Source: Sphingomonas profundi
Lineage (GTDB): Bacteria; Pseudomonadota; Alphaproteobacteria; Sphingomonadales; Sphingomonadaceae
Length of the DNA stretch: 64,000 bases
Reading direction: 5' to 3'
NCBI RefSeq assembly: GCF_009739515.1
Contig: NZ_CP046535.1
Location: 2,294,001-2,358,000, forward strand
In this document: positions 8,150-17,713 of the stretch, piece after piece
How the letters are laid out: each line of letters opens with the position of its first letter
How positions within the stretch are numbered: position 1 is the first letter of the stretch
The notes under the pieces: generated by a model
What the model saw: only the letters and a program-made list of their open reading frames with translations
Databases searched by the model: none
Told to the model about the DNA's origin: nothing
Position numbers and translations under genes: made by a program

Positions 8150-9094
8150 TCAGCCGATCAGGCCGAAACACCATAGCAGCACCGATTTCTGGCCGTGCAG
8201 GCGGTTCTCCGCCTCTTCCCAGATCGCCGATTGCGGCCCGTCGATCACCGCCTCCACCACCTCCTCGCCGCGATGCGCCGGCAGGCAGTGGAGGAAGGTC
8301 GCGTCGGGCGCCGCCGCCGCCATCACCGCCGGCGTCACCTGGAACGGCATCATCGCCGCCAGCTTCGCCTCGGCCTGCGCCTGCCCCATCGAGATCCAGG
8401 TATCGGTGACGACCACATCCGCCCCCGCCACCGCCGCCAGCGGATCGCGCGTGATCGTGATCCGCGCATCCGATCGCCCGAGCAATCGCGCCTGCGAGTC
8501 CGACAGCACCTGCGCGTCCGGCTCATAGCCCTCCGGACAGGCGATCCGCACGTCGAAGTGGAGCAGGCTACCCGCCTCGATGATCGAGTGCAGCACGTTG
8601 TTGCCGTCACCCAGCCACGCCCAGGTCGATCCGGCGAGCCTCGGCTTGCGATCGAGCACCGTCAGCATGTCGGCGATGATCTGGCAGGGGTGCGACCGAT
8701 CGGTCAGGCCGTTGATGACCGGCACGGTCGCATGGCGCGCCATCTCGATCACCTTCGCGTGATCGTCGGTGCGGATCATGATCGCGTCGACGTAGCGCGA
8801 CAGCACCCGCGCCGTGTCGGCAACCGATTCTCCCCGGCCCAGCTGCATCGCGCCGGCGTCCATCACGATCGTGGTGCCGCCCAGCTGACGCATCGCCATG
8901 TCGAACGACACGCGGGTGCGCGTGGAGTTCTTCTCGAAGATCATCGCCAGCGTGTGCCCGGCAAGCGGTGCATCGGCATCCGTCCGGCCCTTCGGCCAGC
9001 CGCCCCGCGCCTGCTTGCGATCCAGCGCGTCCGCCAGCATCGCCGCCACGCCGTCCCCCCCGGCGTCGACGAGATCGAGGAAGTGGCGCGTCAC
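8150..9094 (-). CDS. argF: Ornithine carbamoyltransferase
   Basis: Makes citrulline from ornithine and carbamoyl phosphate in arginine synthesis. The 314-residue protein has the carbamoyl-phosphate motif STRTR at residues 57-61, the HPCQ loop, the ornithine-binding DTWISMG (SMG loop) and [11 protein letters not shown]. It starts with GTG, and GTGA forms a 4-nt overlap with the argD stop, so translation is coupled. In this family these motifs separate ornithine from acetylornithine or putrescine transferases. Confidence 0.95.
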   Translation of the reverse strand: MTRHFLDLVDAGGDGVAAMLADALDRKQARGGWPKGRTDADAPLAGHTLAMIFEKNSTRTRVSFDMAMRQLGGTTIVMDAGAMQLGRGESVADTARVLSRYVDAIMIRTDDHAKVIEMARHATVPVINGLTDRSHPCQIIADMLTVLDRKPRLAGSTWAWLGDGNNVLHSIIEAGSLLHFDVRIACPEGYEPDAQVLSDSQARLLGRSDARITITRDPLAAVAGADVVVTDTWISMGQAQAEAKLAAMMPFQVTPAVMAAAAPDATFLHCLPAHRGEEVVEAVIDGPQSAIWEEAENRLHGQKSVLLWCFGLIG

Positions 9095-10281
9095 GCGGCC
9101 ACCTCATAATCCCGCGCACCGGCCGAAAGCTTCTCGACGAACTCGGCGATGTGCGCGTCCTCGATTACCAGCGGCGGCAGGATGCGCACCACATTCTCGC
9201 CGGCCGAAACCGTCAGCAGGCCGTGATTGTCGCGCAGATGCGCCACGAAGGCGCGCGCCTCGGCCCGCTCCTTCAGCTTCAGGCCCAGCATCAGGCCCAG
9301 CCCGCGCACGCTCTCGAACAGGCCGTCATGGTTGGGGATCATCTGTTCGAGCGCCTGGCGCAGCCGCTCGCCTTTGGCGCGGACGTTGGCCAGGAAGGCG
9401 TCGTTCACCACCACGTCCATGATCGCCGTCGCCGCCGCCATCGCCAGCGGGTTGCCGCCGTAGGTGGATCCGTGGGTGCCGAACACCATGCCCTTGGCCG
9501 CATCCTCGGTGGCGAGGCAGGCGCCGAGCGGGAAGCCGCCGCCGATGCCCTTGGCCACCGCCATGATGTCCGGCACGATGCCATATTGCTCATGGGCGAA
9601 GAAGGTGCCGGTGCGGGCGTAGCCGCACTGCACCTCGTCCAGGATCAGCAGCAGGCCGTGCCGGTCGGCCAGATCGCGCAGGCCGCGCAGGAACTCGGTC
9701 GTCGCGGGCGTCACCCCGCCCTCGCCCTGCACCGGCTCCACCAGGAAACCGGCGGTGGAGTCGTCGATCGCCGCCTCGGCCGCCGCCAGATCGTTGAACG
9801 GTACCACCGTGAAGCCCGGCAGCAGCGGCTCGAACCCGTCGCGCATCTTCGGCTGGTTCGTCGCCGAGATGGTGCCGAGCGTACGCCCGTGGAAGGCGTT
9901 GTTGAACGAGATCAGCGTGTGCCGCTGCGGCGCGCCGTTGGCGAAGTGGAAGCGCCGCGCCGTCTTGATCGCGCACTCCACCGCCTCCGCGCCGGAATTG
10001 GTGAAGAACACCGTGTCGGCGAACGTCTCGTCCACCAGCCGCTGTGCCAGCGCCTCGCCCTGCGGCGAACCGTAGAGGTTCGAGACGTGCATCAGCGTCG
10101 CCGCCTGATCCGCGATGGCCTTCACCAGCGCCGGATGGCCGTGGCCGAGAATGTTCACCGCGATGCCGCTGGCGAAATCGAGATAGCGCTCGCCCTGCTC
10201 GCCGATCAGGTAGCAGCCCTCGCCGCGCACCGGGCGCACGCCGCACCGCGGGTAGACGGGCATGAGCGGCGTGATCGTCAT
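9091..10281 (-). CDS. argD: Acetylornithine/succinyldiaminopimelate aminotransferase
   Basis: PLP enzyme converting N-acetylglutamate semialdehyde to N-acetylornithine; family members often also serve lysine synthesis. The 396-residue protein has [12 protein letters not shown] before the PLP lysine in [14 protein letters not shown], and [11 protein letters not shown] later. The start at 10281 ([14 protein letters not shown]) was chosen because it matches family N-termini; the open frame continues upstream through a terminator hairpin and is not credible there. First gene of argD-argF. Confidence 0.95.
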   Translation of the reverse strand: MTITPLMPVYPRCGVRPVRGEGCYLIGEQGERYLDFASGIAVNILGHGHPALVKAIADQAATLMHVSNLYGSPQGEALAQRLVDETFADTVFFTNSGAEAVECAIKTARRFHFANGAPQRHTLISFNNAFHGRTLGTISATNQPKMRDGFEPLLPGFTVVPFNDLAAAEAAIDDSTAGFLVEPVQGEGGVTPATTEFLRGLRDLADRHGLLLILDEVQCGYARTGTFFAHEQYGIVPDIMAVAKGIGGGFPLGACLATEDAAKGMVFGTHGSTYGGNPLAMAAATAIMDVVVNDAFLANVRAKGERLRQALEQMIPNHDGLFESVRGLGLMLGLKLKERAEARAFVAHLRDNHGLLTVSAGENVVRILPPLVIEDAHIAEFVEKLSAGARDYEVAA

Positions 10282-10365
10282 CGCAGGCACTCCTTCTTCG
10301 GCTGGCCTTCCTCGACCGGCCTTTGTTGACCCGGTCGTCGGCGGGAAAGCGGAACTCCGGAAACG

Positions 10366-10393
10366 CAAAAAGGCGGCCCGTTGCCGGCCGCCT
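10366..10393 (-). terminator. Rho-independent terminator upstream of argD
   Basis: On the minus strand AGGCGGCC and GGCCGCCT form a perfect 8-bp stem with a 7-nt loop, followed by four to five T. It ends the ABC-2 permease operon and separates it from argD-argF. Confidence 0.8.
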
Positions 10394-10430
10394 GATCGAA
10401 ACGCGCGTCTAGGATCGCGCGAGGTGGGTG

Positions 10431-10574
10431 TCAATCGTTACTGGTAGAGCGGTGGGAGGCTGCGGCGCGTGCCCGGCGGAACTGAACGACCTTCATGCCG
10501 ACCAGCGCGATCACCGATATGCCGATGGCCATCAGGCCGGGTGCCAGCTCGGCGACTTGCGGTGACAGGGTCAT
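10431..10574 (-). CDS. Small single-pass membrane protein (47 aa)
   Basis: The ATG at 10574 has a strong GGAGGAAG ribosome site and overlaps the stop of the preceding 81-residue gene by 4 nt (ATGA). The product has one transmembrane helix (about residues 12-32, LAPGLMAIGISVIALVGMKVV) followed by a basic cytoplasmic tail FRRARAAASHR. I do not recognise a family. Tight coupling to the ABC-2 permease suggests it may be an accessory subunit. A terminator follows. Confidence 0.6.
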   Translation of the reverse strand: MTLSPQVAELAPGLMAIGISVIALVGMKVVQFRRARAAASHRSTSND

Positions 10575-10816
10575 CGATCTTCCTCCGCGTGGAGCAGATG
10601 CAGCAATTTCCACCCGGACCATATAGTCAACATCGCGCCCGTCGACCAGAGCAACGCCGTTCGGTCGGTTGCGCCGCTCACATAGATCCGCGCCGCGATC
10701 GTCGCCACCAGGGCCGGCCCAAGGTTGAAGAGGAGCCCGGAGACTGCCTTCACCCGCTCGTTCGCGATAAGCGTCTCTGATCGTGAACGATCAGGCGCCT
10801 CCTCCTCCCCGCTCAC
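10571..10816 (-). CDS. Small two-pass membrane protein (81 aa)
   Basis: Begins with GTG overlapping the permease stop by 4 nt (GTGA) and ends in a 4-nt overlap with the next small gene. After a charged N-terminus (SGEEEAPDRSRSE) come two hydrophobic segments (VKAVSGLLFNLGPALVATIA and TALLWSTGAMLTIWSGWKLL) ending in a short charged tail. The family is not recognised. A later start within the frame is possible, but the overlap pattern supports this one. Confidence 0.55.
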   Translation of the reverse strand: MSGEEEAPDRSRSETLIANERVKAVSGLLFNLGPALVATIAARIYVSGATDRTALLWSTGAMLTIWSGWKLLHLLHAEEDR

Positions 10817-11640
10817 GCCTTCAGCTTCCAGCCTTTCTCCAGCGCATAGTAGCAGGTGATCGCCAGCGCCACGTTCACCACCAGCAGCAGCACCGATCCC
10901 ACCACCAGCGGGGAATCGGATATGCCGAGGAAGCCGTAACGAAACCCGGAGATCACGTAGAAGAACGGATTGGCATGGCTGATCCCGCGGAACACGCCGT
11001 GCAGGCTCTCCACCGAGTAGAAGGTGCCCGACAGCAGCGACAGCGGCTGCACGACGAAGTTCGTCACCGCCGCGGCATGATCGAACTTCTCCGCCCAGAT
11101 GGACGTCAGCACGCCCAGCAGCGAGAGCAGCGCCGATCCCATCAGGCCGAACCACAGGACGGCCCAGGGGTGCCGCGGCAGCACGCTCACCCCCGGCCAC
11201 AGGCTCATGGCGAGCCACACGGCGGCGCCCACCAGCACCGCCCGCGTCATCGCCGCGCCCACCAGCGCCGCCAGCAGCTCGCCGGTGGAGATCGGCGGCA
11301 TCAGATAATCGATGATCGTGCCCTGTATCTTGCCCACCAGCAGCGAGAAGCTGGCATTGGCGAAGGCGTTCTGCATCATGCCCATCATGATGAGGCCGGG
11401 GGCGATGAAATTGGCGAAATGCTGGCCCATCACCATGCGCCCGCCACCGCCCAACGCCACCGTGAAGATCACCAGGAACAGCAGGGTCGTCACCGCCGGC
11501 GCCCAGATCGTCTGGAGCTGCACCTTGAAGAACCGTCGCACCTCCTTCACATAGAGGGCGCGCATTCCTCCCCAGTTGATCAGCGGGATCACCGGCACGC
11601 CGGGGGTGGAGAGCATCCTGTTCGAAGGCTGGTCGGTCAT
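10813..11640 (-). CDS. ABC-2 type transporter permease
   Basis: Membrane subunit of an ABC exporter, 275 residues. It has about six transmembrane helices and the ABC-2 hallmark MRALYVKEVRRFFKVQLQTI near the N-terminus, FIAPGLIMMGMMQNAFANAS, and a C-terminal ANPFFYVISGFRYGFLG. This subfamily includes polysaccharide and lipid exporters and drug-type permeases. The ATG at 11640 was chosen since upstream sequence is the gcrA promoter region. No ATPase gene is adjacent in this window; two small membrane genes follow with 4-nt overlaps. Divergent from gcrA. Confidence 0.88.
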   Translation of the reverse strand: MTDQPSNRMLSTPGVPVIPLINWGGMRALYVKEVRRFFKVQLQTIWAPAVTTLLFLVIFTVALGGGGRMVMGQHFANFIAPGLIMMGMMQNAFANASFSLLVGKIQGTIIDYLMPPISTGELLAALVGAAMTRAVLVGAAVWLAMSLWPGVSVLPRHPWAVLWFGLMGSALLSLLGVLTSIWAEKFDHAAAVTNFVVQPLSLLSGTFYSVESLHGVFRGISHANPFFYVISGFRYGFLGISDSPLVVGSVLLLVVNVALAITCYYALEKGWKLKA

Positions 11641-11707
11641 GGGCGTTTCGCCTATCGACTGCCGGCCGGCGCCGCAAGCGCGGCGCGGTAGCCTGGGAAG
11701 TGACGTG

Positions 11708-12385
11708 ATGAGCTGGACGGACGAACGCATCGATCAACTGAAGCGGCTCTGGGAACAGGGCATGACGGCCAGCCAGATCGCCGACGAGCTCGGCGGCGTC
11801 AGCCGCAACGCGGTGATCGGCAAGGCCCACCGCCTGGGCCTGCAGTCGCGCCCCTCGCCGGTCCGCTCGGCGGAGCCGGCGGCGGCGGCGCCGGACCATG
11901 AGGCGGAGGCGCCGAGGCCGCCCGTCGTCGAGCCCTCCCCGTTCGAGCCGGAGGAGGCGCCCGCGGCACCCGTCGTCGTGCCCGAGGCGGACGAGGAGGA
12001 GGCCGCCGCGCCCGTCGTGGCCGCCGCGCCCGCGCCGGTGCCGCCGCAACCGATGATCCGCTCGATCGGGCCGGGCGGCTTCCAGCGCCAGGGGCCGGGC
12101 GACCAGCACCCGCCCGCCACGCCGGCCCCGCCGCGCCGCCTGGTGCCGGCCAAGCCATCGGCCGACATGGCCGGCAAGACGAGCCTGCTCGAACTCAACG
12201 ACAAGATCTGCAAGTGGCCGCTCGGCCATCCGGGCGAGCCGGACTTCCACTTCTGCGGCGAGGCGATCAACCCGGGCTTCCCCTACTGCCTCGATCACTG
12301 CTCGGTGGCGTATCAGGCGCAGCTGCCGCGCCGCGATCGCCGCCCGCCGCCGCCGCTGCCGTTCGGCGGCCCGCGCGTGCGCTGA
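11708..12385 (+). CDS. gcrA: GcrA cell-cycle regulator
   Basis: GcrA binds sigma-70 RNA polymerase and activates promoters carrying methylated GANTC sites; it works together with the CcrM methyltransferase encoded 20 kb away. The 225-residue protein has the N-terminal DNA-binding motif MSWTDERIDQLKRLWEQG, then ELGGVSRNAVIGKAHRLGL, a Pro/Ala/Glu-rich linker (about 65-155), and a C-terminal sigma-interacting domain with CKWPLGHPGEPDFHFCG and PYCLDHC. The start at 11708 gives the canonical MSWTDE N-terminus. Confidence 0.95.
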   Translation: MSWTDERIDQLKRLWEQGMTASQIADELGGVSRNAVIGKAHRLGLQSRPSPVRSAEPAAAAPDHEAEAPRPPVVEPSPFEPEEAPAAPVVVPEADEEEAAAPVVAAAPAPVPPQPMIRSIGPGGFQRQGPGDQHPPATPAPPRRLVPAKPSADMAGKTSLLELNDKICKWPLGHPGEPDFHFCGEAINPGFPYCLDHCSVAYQAQLPRRDRRPPPPLPFGGPRVR

Positions 12386-12435
12386 GGCGGCGCCGGCCGC
12401 GCGGCTGGCGCCGGCCACGCGCGCCGCTATAGAAC

Positions 12436-12440
12436 GAATC
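12436..12440. promoter_or_regulatory. GANTC site abutting the parE start codon
   Basis: GAATC occupies the five bases immediately before the parE ATG at 12441. GANTC is the CcrM methylation site, and both CcrM and GcrA are encoded nearby. A single occurrence could be chance (roughly one per 300 bp expected in DNA of this composition). Confidence 0.4.
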
Positions 12441-14423
12441 ATGTCCGACGATCTCTTCGCCTCCGGCCCGTCCGCCACGGGCGGCACGTACGACGCCTCC
12501 TCGATCGAGGTGCTGGAGGGGCTGGAGCCCGTCCGCCGCCGCCCCGGCATGTATATCGGCGGCACGGACGAGCGCGCCTTCCACCACCTGGCCGCCGAGG
12601 TGCTGGACAATGCGATGGACGAGGCGGTGGCCGGCCACGCCACCCGCATAGACGTGTCGCTCGCCGCCGGCGACAGGCTGACCATCGTCGACAACGGCCG
12701 CGGCATCCCGGTCGATCCGCACCCGAAGTTTCCCGGCAAGTCGGCGCTGGAGGTCATCCTCACCACGCTCCACTCCGGCGGCAAGTTCAGCGACAAGGCC
12801 TATGCCACCAGCGGCGGCCTGCATGGCGTGGGCGTCAGCGTGGTCAACGCCCTCTCCTCCGATACGGTGATCGAGGTCGCGCGCAACCGGGAGCTGTTCC
12901 GCCAGACCTTCGCGCGCGGCCTGCCCACGTCCGCGCTGGAGAAGGTGGGGCCGGCGCCCAACCGCCGCGGCACCAGCGTGGCCTTCACGCCGGACGTGGA
13001 GATCTTCGGGCCGAACGCGCACTTCAAGCCCGGCCGGCTGCACCGCCTCGCCCGCTCCAAGGCGTATCTCTACGCCGGCGTCGAGATACGCTGGCGCTGC
13101 GATCCCGCGATCATCGGTGACGACACGCCGGCCGAGGCGGTGTTCCAGTTTCCCGGCGGCCTCTCCGATCACCTGCGCGAGCAGATCGGCGCGCGCGAAT
13201 GCGCCACCGCCGATTTCTTCGCCGGCCGACAGGATTTTCCGGGCGCCGCCGGTTCGGTCGAGTGGGCGGTGGCGTGGCCGCTCTGGTCGGACGGCAGCTA
13301 CAGCTATTACTGCAACACCATCCCCACGCCCGACGGCGGCACGCACGAGCAGGGCCTGCGCGCCGCGATCGTCAAGGGCCTGCGCGCCTTCGCCGATCTC
13401 GCCGGCCAGAAGAAGGCGAAGGATCTCGCGCCCGAGGACGTGATGACGGGCAGCGAGCTGATGCTCTCCGTCTTCATCCGCGACCCGCAGTTCCAGAGCC
13501 AGACGAAGGACCGCCTGACCAGCCCGGAGGCCGCCGGCCTCGTCGAGAAGGCGGTGCGCGACCATTTCGATCATTTCCTCAGCCACAATATGGAGCGCGG
13601 CAAGGCGCTGCTCGGCTACGTGCTCGATCGCATGGACGAGCGGCTGCGGCGCAAGGCCGAGCGGGAGGTGAAGCGTAAGACGGCCACCTCAGCGCGCAAG
13701 CTGCGCCTGCCCGGCAAGCTCACCGATTGCGCCAACGACGATCCCAAGGGCACCGAGATCTTCATCGTCGAGGGCGATTCCGCCGGCGGCTCCGCCAAGC
13801 AGGCGCGCGATCGCAAGACGCAGGCGATCCTGCCGATCCGCGGCAAGATCCTCAACGTCGCCTCCGCCAACGCCGCCAAGATCGCCGGCAACAGCGAGAT
13901 CGCCGATCTGATCCAGGCGCTCGGCTGCGGCACGCGCGACCGCTGCATACCCGACAATCTGCGCTACGAGCGCGTCGTCATCATGACCGACGCCGATGTC
14001 GACGGCGCCCACATCGCCACCCTGCTGATGACCTTCTTCTTCCAGGAGATGCCGGAGCTCGTCCGCCGCGGCCATCTCTACCTCGCCCAGCCGCCGCTCT
14101 ACCGCCTCGTGTCGGGCGCGAGGAATGCCTATGCCCGCGACGACGGCCATCGCGCGGAGCTTGAGCGCACCATGTTCAAGGGCAAGAAGGTGGAGGTCAG
14201 CCGCTTCAAGGGCCTCGGCGAGATGAACCCGCAGCAGCTGCGGGAGACGACGATGGACCCGAAGACGCGCGGGATGCTGCGCGTGACGCTGCCGCAGGAA
14301 TATGAGGAGCGGGCCAGCGTGCGCGATCTCGTCGATCGGCTGATGGGCAAGCATCCCGAGCATCGCTTCGCCTTCATCCAGGCCAATGCCGCCCAGCTGG
14401 ACGAGGAAGCGATCGACGCCTGA
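12441..14423 (+). CDS. parE: DNA topoisomerase IV subunit B
   Basis: ATPase subunit of the type II topoisomerase that decatenates daughter chromosomes; the partner ParC is not in the window. The 660-residue protein has the GHKL ATPase motifs [11 protein letters not shown] near residue 53, DNGRGIPVD and [15 protein letters not shown], then the TOPRIM domain with [15 protein letters not shown] near 443 and DADVDGAHI near 516. Length and the [10 protein letters not shown] context favour ParE over GyrB. A GAATC site directly precedes the ATG. Confidence 0.93.
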   Translation: MSDDLFASGPSATGGTYDASSIEVLEGLEPVRRRPGMYIGGTDERAFHHLAAEVLDNAMDEAVAGHATRIDVSLAAGDRLTIVDNGRGIPVDPHPKFPGKSALEVILTTLHSGGKFSDKAYATSGGLHGVGVSVVNALSSDTVIEVARNRELFRQTFARGLPTSALEKVGPAPNRRGTSVAFTPDVEIFGPNAHFKPGRLHRLARSKAYLYAGVEIRWRCDPAIIGDDTPAEAVFQFPGGLSDHLREQIGARECATADFFAGRQDFPGAAGSVEWAVAWPLWSDGSYSYYCNTIPTPDGGTHEQGLRAAIVKGLRAFADLAGQKKAKDLAPEDVMTGSELMLSVFIRDPQFQSQTKDRLTSPEAAGLVEKAVRDHFDHFLSHNMERGKALLGYVLDRMDERLRRKAEREVKRKTATSARKLRLPGKLTDCANDDPKGTEIFIVEGDSAGGSAKQARDRKTQAILPIRGKILNVASANAAKIAGNSEIADLIQALGCGTRDRCIPDNLRYERVVIMTDADVDGAHIATLLMTFFFQEMPELVRRGHLYLAQPPLYRLVSGARNAYARDDGHRAELERTMFKGKKVEVSRFKGLGEMNPQQLRETTMDPKTRGMLRVTLPQEYEERASVRDLVDRLMGKHPEHRFAFIQANAAQLDEEAIDA

Positions 14424-14609
14424 AGCAGCGGATCGCGCCGCGCAAGACGACGCGTGCGGTGTATCCGCTTGCCGCAAGTCGACGGAGCATCCGGCCATGA
14501 TCCCGCCAGGTTGACGCAAACACCGCTGGCAGATGGCAGGCGGCGGGCGCATGATCGCGGTGGGAGGATGCCGGGGCGCGGGGCCATGATGGCGCGGGGG
14601 GGAACTCTC

Positions 14610-15626
14610 ATGCATCCTGTGCGCGTCCTGACGATGCTTGTCGGGCTGTTGATCTGGTCTGGCGCGGCGGTGGCCGATCCCCTGCCCCGTCTTGGGGCGG
14701 ACGGCAGCCGGGTCTCCGTGTCCGGCCTCTCCTCCGGCGGCTATATGGCGGTGCAATATGAGATCGCCTATTCCGCCAGCACGATCGGCGCGGGCATCGT
14801 CGCGGGCGGCCCGTACGACTGCGCCGGCATCTATCTGTGGCTCACCCTCAGCGTGTGCATGCAGGGCCATCCCACCGGCACGACATCGTGGCGCGCGGCG
14901 CGCGCCTTCGCCAGGAACGGGCTGATCGATCCCGCCGCCGGCGTCGCCGCCCACCGCGTCTATCTGTTCAGCGGCACGCGGGACAGGATCGTCGCGCCAT
15001 CGGTGATGGACGGGTTGCGTGACTTCTACCATGCGGCGGGCGTCCCGCCCGCCAGCCTCGTCTATGTCAACACCGTGCCGGCCGGCCACGCCTTCATCTC
15101 GGTCGACACCGCCAGCGCGGACTGCGCCGCCAACGGCGACACCTATATCGATCGCTGTACCGTCGCCGGCCGGCCCTACGATCAGCCGCAGGCCATCCTC
15201 GGCCACATCTACGGCCCCCTTCAACCCAAAGCGACGACGCTCACCGCCACGCCCGTCGCCTTCGACCAGGGCGTCTACGCCTCGCCGCTCGCGCAGATGG
15301 CGCCCCGGGGGTTCGTCTACGTGCCCAGGGCGTGCCGGGATGCGCCGGGGTGCGCCGTGCATGTCGTGTTCCACGGCTGCGGCCAGAGCGCGCTGTCGGT
15401 AGGCGACGACGTCTACGGCAAGCTCGGCTACAATGCATGGGCGGACGGCAACCGCATCATCATGCTCTACCCGCAGGTGAACGGAAGCCCGGCCAATCCG
15501 AACGGCTGCTGGGACTGGGTCGGCTATACCGGCATCAACTTCATGCTGCGCGATGGGCCGCAGCTCGCCGCCGTCAAGGCGATGGTCTCCCGCCTGGTGA
15601 GGGCGCCGGACCCGGCCGCGCCGTGA
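14610..15626 (+). CDS. Secreted polyhydroxybutyrate depolymerase/feruloyl-esterase-like hydrolase
   Basis: The 338-residue protein starts at ATG 14610 with a G-rich ribosome site and a signal peptide (VRVLTMLVGLLIWSGAAVAD). It is an alpha/beta hydrolase: lipase box GLSSGG near residue 37 with nucleophile serine, DRIVAP and a GHAF block that probably holds the acid and histidine. A C-terminal part has HVVFHGCGQS and a cysteine-bearing NGCWDWVGY motif. This layout matches the extracellular PHB depolymerase family. The real substrate, a polyester or another ester, cannot be told from sequence. Confidence 0.8.
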   Translation: MHPVRVLTMLVGLLIWSGAAVADPLPRLGADGSRVSVSGLSSGGYMAVQYEIAYSASTIGAGIVAGGPYDCAGIYLWLTLSVCMQGHPTGTTSWRAARAFARNGLIDPAAGVAAHRVYLFSGTRDRIVAPSVMDGLRDFYHAAGVPPASLVYVNTVPAGHAFISVDTASADCAANGDTYIDRCTVAGRPYDQPQAILGHIYGPLQPKATTLTATPVAFDQGVYASPLAQMAPRGFVYVPRACRDAPGCAVHVVFHGCGQSALSVGDDVYGKLGYNAWADGNRIIMLYPQVNGSPANPNGCWDWVGYTGINFMLRDGPQLAAVKAMVSRLVRAPDPAAP

Positions 15627-15639
15627 GCGCGGCGGCGGC

Positions 15640-16446
15640 TCACCCCGCCTGCGCGATCCGCTCCGCCCGCATCGGCATCTCCACCACAGGCAGCCGCTCG
15701 AAGCCCGGCCTGGCGAACAGAAAACCCTGGATGTAGCGCACGCCGATCGCGCGCAGCGCCGCCAGCTCGCCCTCGGTCTCGATCCCCTCGGCGATCACGG
15801 TCATGCCCAGCGCCTCGCTCATCTTGACGACGCCGTCCACGATCATCCGGCGCGGCAGGCTGGCGTCGAGGTCGCGGATCAGCTCCATGTCCAGCTTGAT
15901 GATGTCGGGCTGGAAGCGGGCGAGCAGGTTCAGCCCGGCATAGCCCGCGCCGAAATCGTCGAGCGCGGTGCCGAACCCCATCTTCTTGTAGGTGGCGATG
16001 ATGTTCGCCACGTGCGCCGGATCCTTCATCTCCTCATTCTCGGTGAACTCGAAGATCAGCCGGTCGGTCGGGAAGTCGATCGCCCGCGCCGTCTTCAAGG
16101 TCAGCTGGATGCAGGCGGCCGGCGAGTAGACGGCGTTCGGCAGGAAGTTGATCGAGAGCCGCGCCGGCGTGGCGAGCAGCCCCGCCCTGGCCGCCGTCTC
16201 GATCGCCTTCACCCGGCACCGCTGATCGAAGGTGTAGCGGTTCGCCTCCGTCACCTGGCTCAGCACGCTCCACGCGCCTTCGCCGTCCGGCCCGCGCACC
16301 AGCGCCTCATAGGCGAAGGGCACGCCTTCGGCGACGTCCATGATCGGCTGGAACGCCATCGAGAAGTCGAAGTCCAGCGCGGCGCCGTCGCGGCAGCCTG
16401 AACATGCGGCGGAGCGGCCCGAGGCCGGAGCGAGTTCCTGTCTCAT
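15640..16446 (-). CDS. EAL-domain cyclic-di-GMP phosphodiesterase
   Basis: Hydrolyses c-di-GMP to pGpG. The 268-residue protein is essentially one EAL domain with a short Cys-bearing N-terminus (CSGC). All usual catalytic residues are visible: the EAL signature in YEALVRG, N in INFLPNA, E in FEFTENEE, DD in DDFGAGYAGL, K in IKLDMELI, E in AEGIET and Q in IQGFLFARP, so it should be active. No GGDEF or transmembrane part is present. Convergent with the depolymerase gene and followed by its own unlinked promoter region. Confidence 0.92.
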   Translation of the reverse strand: MRQELAPASGRSAACSGCRDGAALDFDFSMAFQPIMDVAEGVPFAYEALVRGPDGEGAWSVLSQVTEANRYTFDQRCRVKAIETAARAGLLATPARLSINFLPNAVYSPAACIQLTLKTARAIDFPTDRLIFEFTENEEMKDPAHVANIIATYKKMGFGTALDDFGAGYAGLNLLARFQPDIIKLDMELIRDLDASLPRRMIVDGVVKMSEALGMTVIAEGIETEGELAALRAIGVRYIQGFLFARPGFERLPVVEMPMRAERIAQAG

Positions 16447-16494
16447 AGGCTAAGTCTAGGAGAGAGGCCGTTAAAAAACTGCAAGCAAAAGGAT

Positions 16495-17283
16495 TTAGCC
16501 GAGCAGCGCGGCAACCAGCGCGCGAACCTTCTTCTGGCGCCACTGCGGCGTCGGCGCGATCAGCCAGTAGCCGCGCGACGAGAGCGGGCCGTCGTCCACC
16601 CGCGTCACCCGGCCGGCGGCGAGATCCGCCTCGGCCAGCAGCGCCGGCACGCAGGCGCGGCCGAACCCCGCCGCCGCCGCGTCGATCGCCAGGCCGGCAT
16701 CGGCGACGCTCACCAGCGCCGTGCCGTCCTGCGCCGGGCTGCCCGGCCAGCCGATCGCCGCATCCGGCGCGTCCGGCCCGCCGACGACGACGTGGCCGGT
16801 GCCGCCGAGCGCCGCGCCCTCATGCTCCCCCGGCCCTTCCGCCAGGCGGATCGCCAGATCGAGATTGGCCTGCGTGAAATCGAGCTCCTCGTCGCCGCCC
16901 AGCAGCACGAAGCGCAGCTCCGGATCGGTGCGGCCATAGGCCGCCAGCCGCGCGCCCAGCCACTTGGCGGTGAAGTCGCGCGGCGCGGCGATCGTCAGCG
17001 TCTTGCTCGATTGCCCGGCCTGCATCGCCCGCACCGCCTCCTCGAACTGGAGGAAGCCGGCGCGCAGCGCGTCCAGCCCGGCGGCGCCCTCCGGCGTCAG
17101 CTCCAGCCCCTTGGCGGTGCGGCGGAACAGCACGACGCCCAGCGTATCCTCCAGCGCGCGGATCTGCTGGCCGACGGCCGCCGGCGTCACCGCCAGCTCG
17201 TCCGCCGCGCGGGTGAAGGAGAGGTGGCGCGCGGCCGCGTCCAGCACGCGCAGGCCGTTCAGCGGCAGGTGGGTACGCTTCAT
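16495..17283 (-). CDS. LysR-family regulator, GcvA type
   Basis: The 262-residue protein has an N-terminal winged helix-turn-helix (LPLNGLRVLDAAARHLSFTR, DELAVTPAAVGQQIRALED) typical of GcvA-like LysR proteins, then an effector domain without a recognisable ligand signature. It is at the short end of the family (usually about 295), with the effector domain abbreviated around residues 140-190. It lies 10 bp from apaG on the same strand, so may be co-transcribed with metZ-apaG. Its target is unknown. Confidence 0.85.
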   Translation of the reverse strand: MKRTHLPLNGLRVLDAAARHLSFTRAADELAVTPAAVGQQIRALEDTLGVVLFRRTAKGLELTPEGAAGLDALRAGFLQFEEAVRAMQAGQSSKTLTIAAPRDFTAKWLGARLAAYGRTDPELRFVLLGGDEELDFTQANLDLAIRLAEGPGEHEGAALGGTGHVVVGGPDAPDAAIGWPGSPAQDGTALVSVADAGLAIDAAAAGFGRACVPALLAEADLAAGRVTRVDDGPLSSRGYWLIAPTPQWRQKKVRALVAALLG

Positions 17284-17293
17284 GGCCGCCGGC

Positions 17294-17713
17294 TCACCGC
17301 GCCACCGCCGGCCCGATCAGCGGAAAGCGGGGGATCGCCGCCTCGAAGCTCGATCCGTCCTCGCTCACCATGTGGTAGCTCCCCTCCATCGCCCCGGTGG
17401 GCGTCTGGAGCGGGCAGCCGGAGACATAGTCGTAGCTGGCGCCCGGCTCGATCACCGGCTGCTCGCCCACCACGCCCTCGCCGCGCACCTCGTGGCGGGC
17501 GCCGCGCCCGTCCGTGATCGTCCAGTGCCGGTGGAGCAGCTGCACCGCCGCCGGCCCCTCATTCTCCAGCCGGATATGATAGGCCCAGAACCAGCGGCCC
17601 TTCGCCGGCTCGGACTGTTCGGGCAGGAAGCTCACCGACACCCGCACCACCACGCCGCGCGTGGTCGCGACGTGCGGGAACAGCATCTTCATCGCATCGC
17701 TGCCGACGGTCAC
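17294..17713 (-). CDS. apaG: ApaG domain protein
   Basis: Small beta-sandwich protein historically tied to Co2+/Mg2+ resistance, exact role unclear. The 139-residue product carries VSFLPEQSEPAKGRWFWAYH, HWTITDGRGARHEVRGEGVVG and GCPLQTPTGAMEGSY, the full ApaG consensus. The frame can start at GTG 17713, overlapping the metZ stop by 4 nt (GTGA), or at ATG 17692, which matches family N-termini better (MKMLFPHVATT). Downstream of metZ in one operon. Confidence 0.92.
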   Translation of the reverse strand: MTVGSDAMKMLFPHVATTRGVVVRVSVSFLPEQSEPAKGRWFWAYHIRLENEGPAAVQLLHRHWTITDGRGARHEVRGEGVVGEQPVIEPGASYDYVSGCPLQTPTGAMEGSYHMVSEDGSSFEAAIPRFPLIGPAVAR

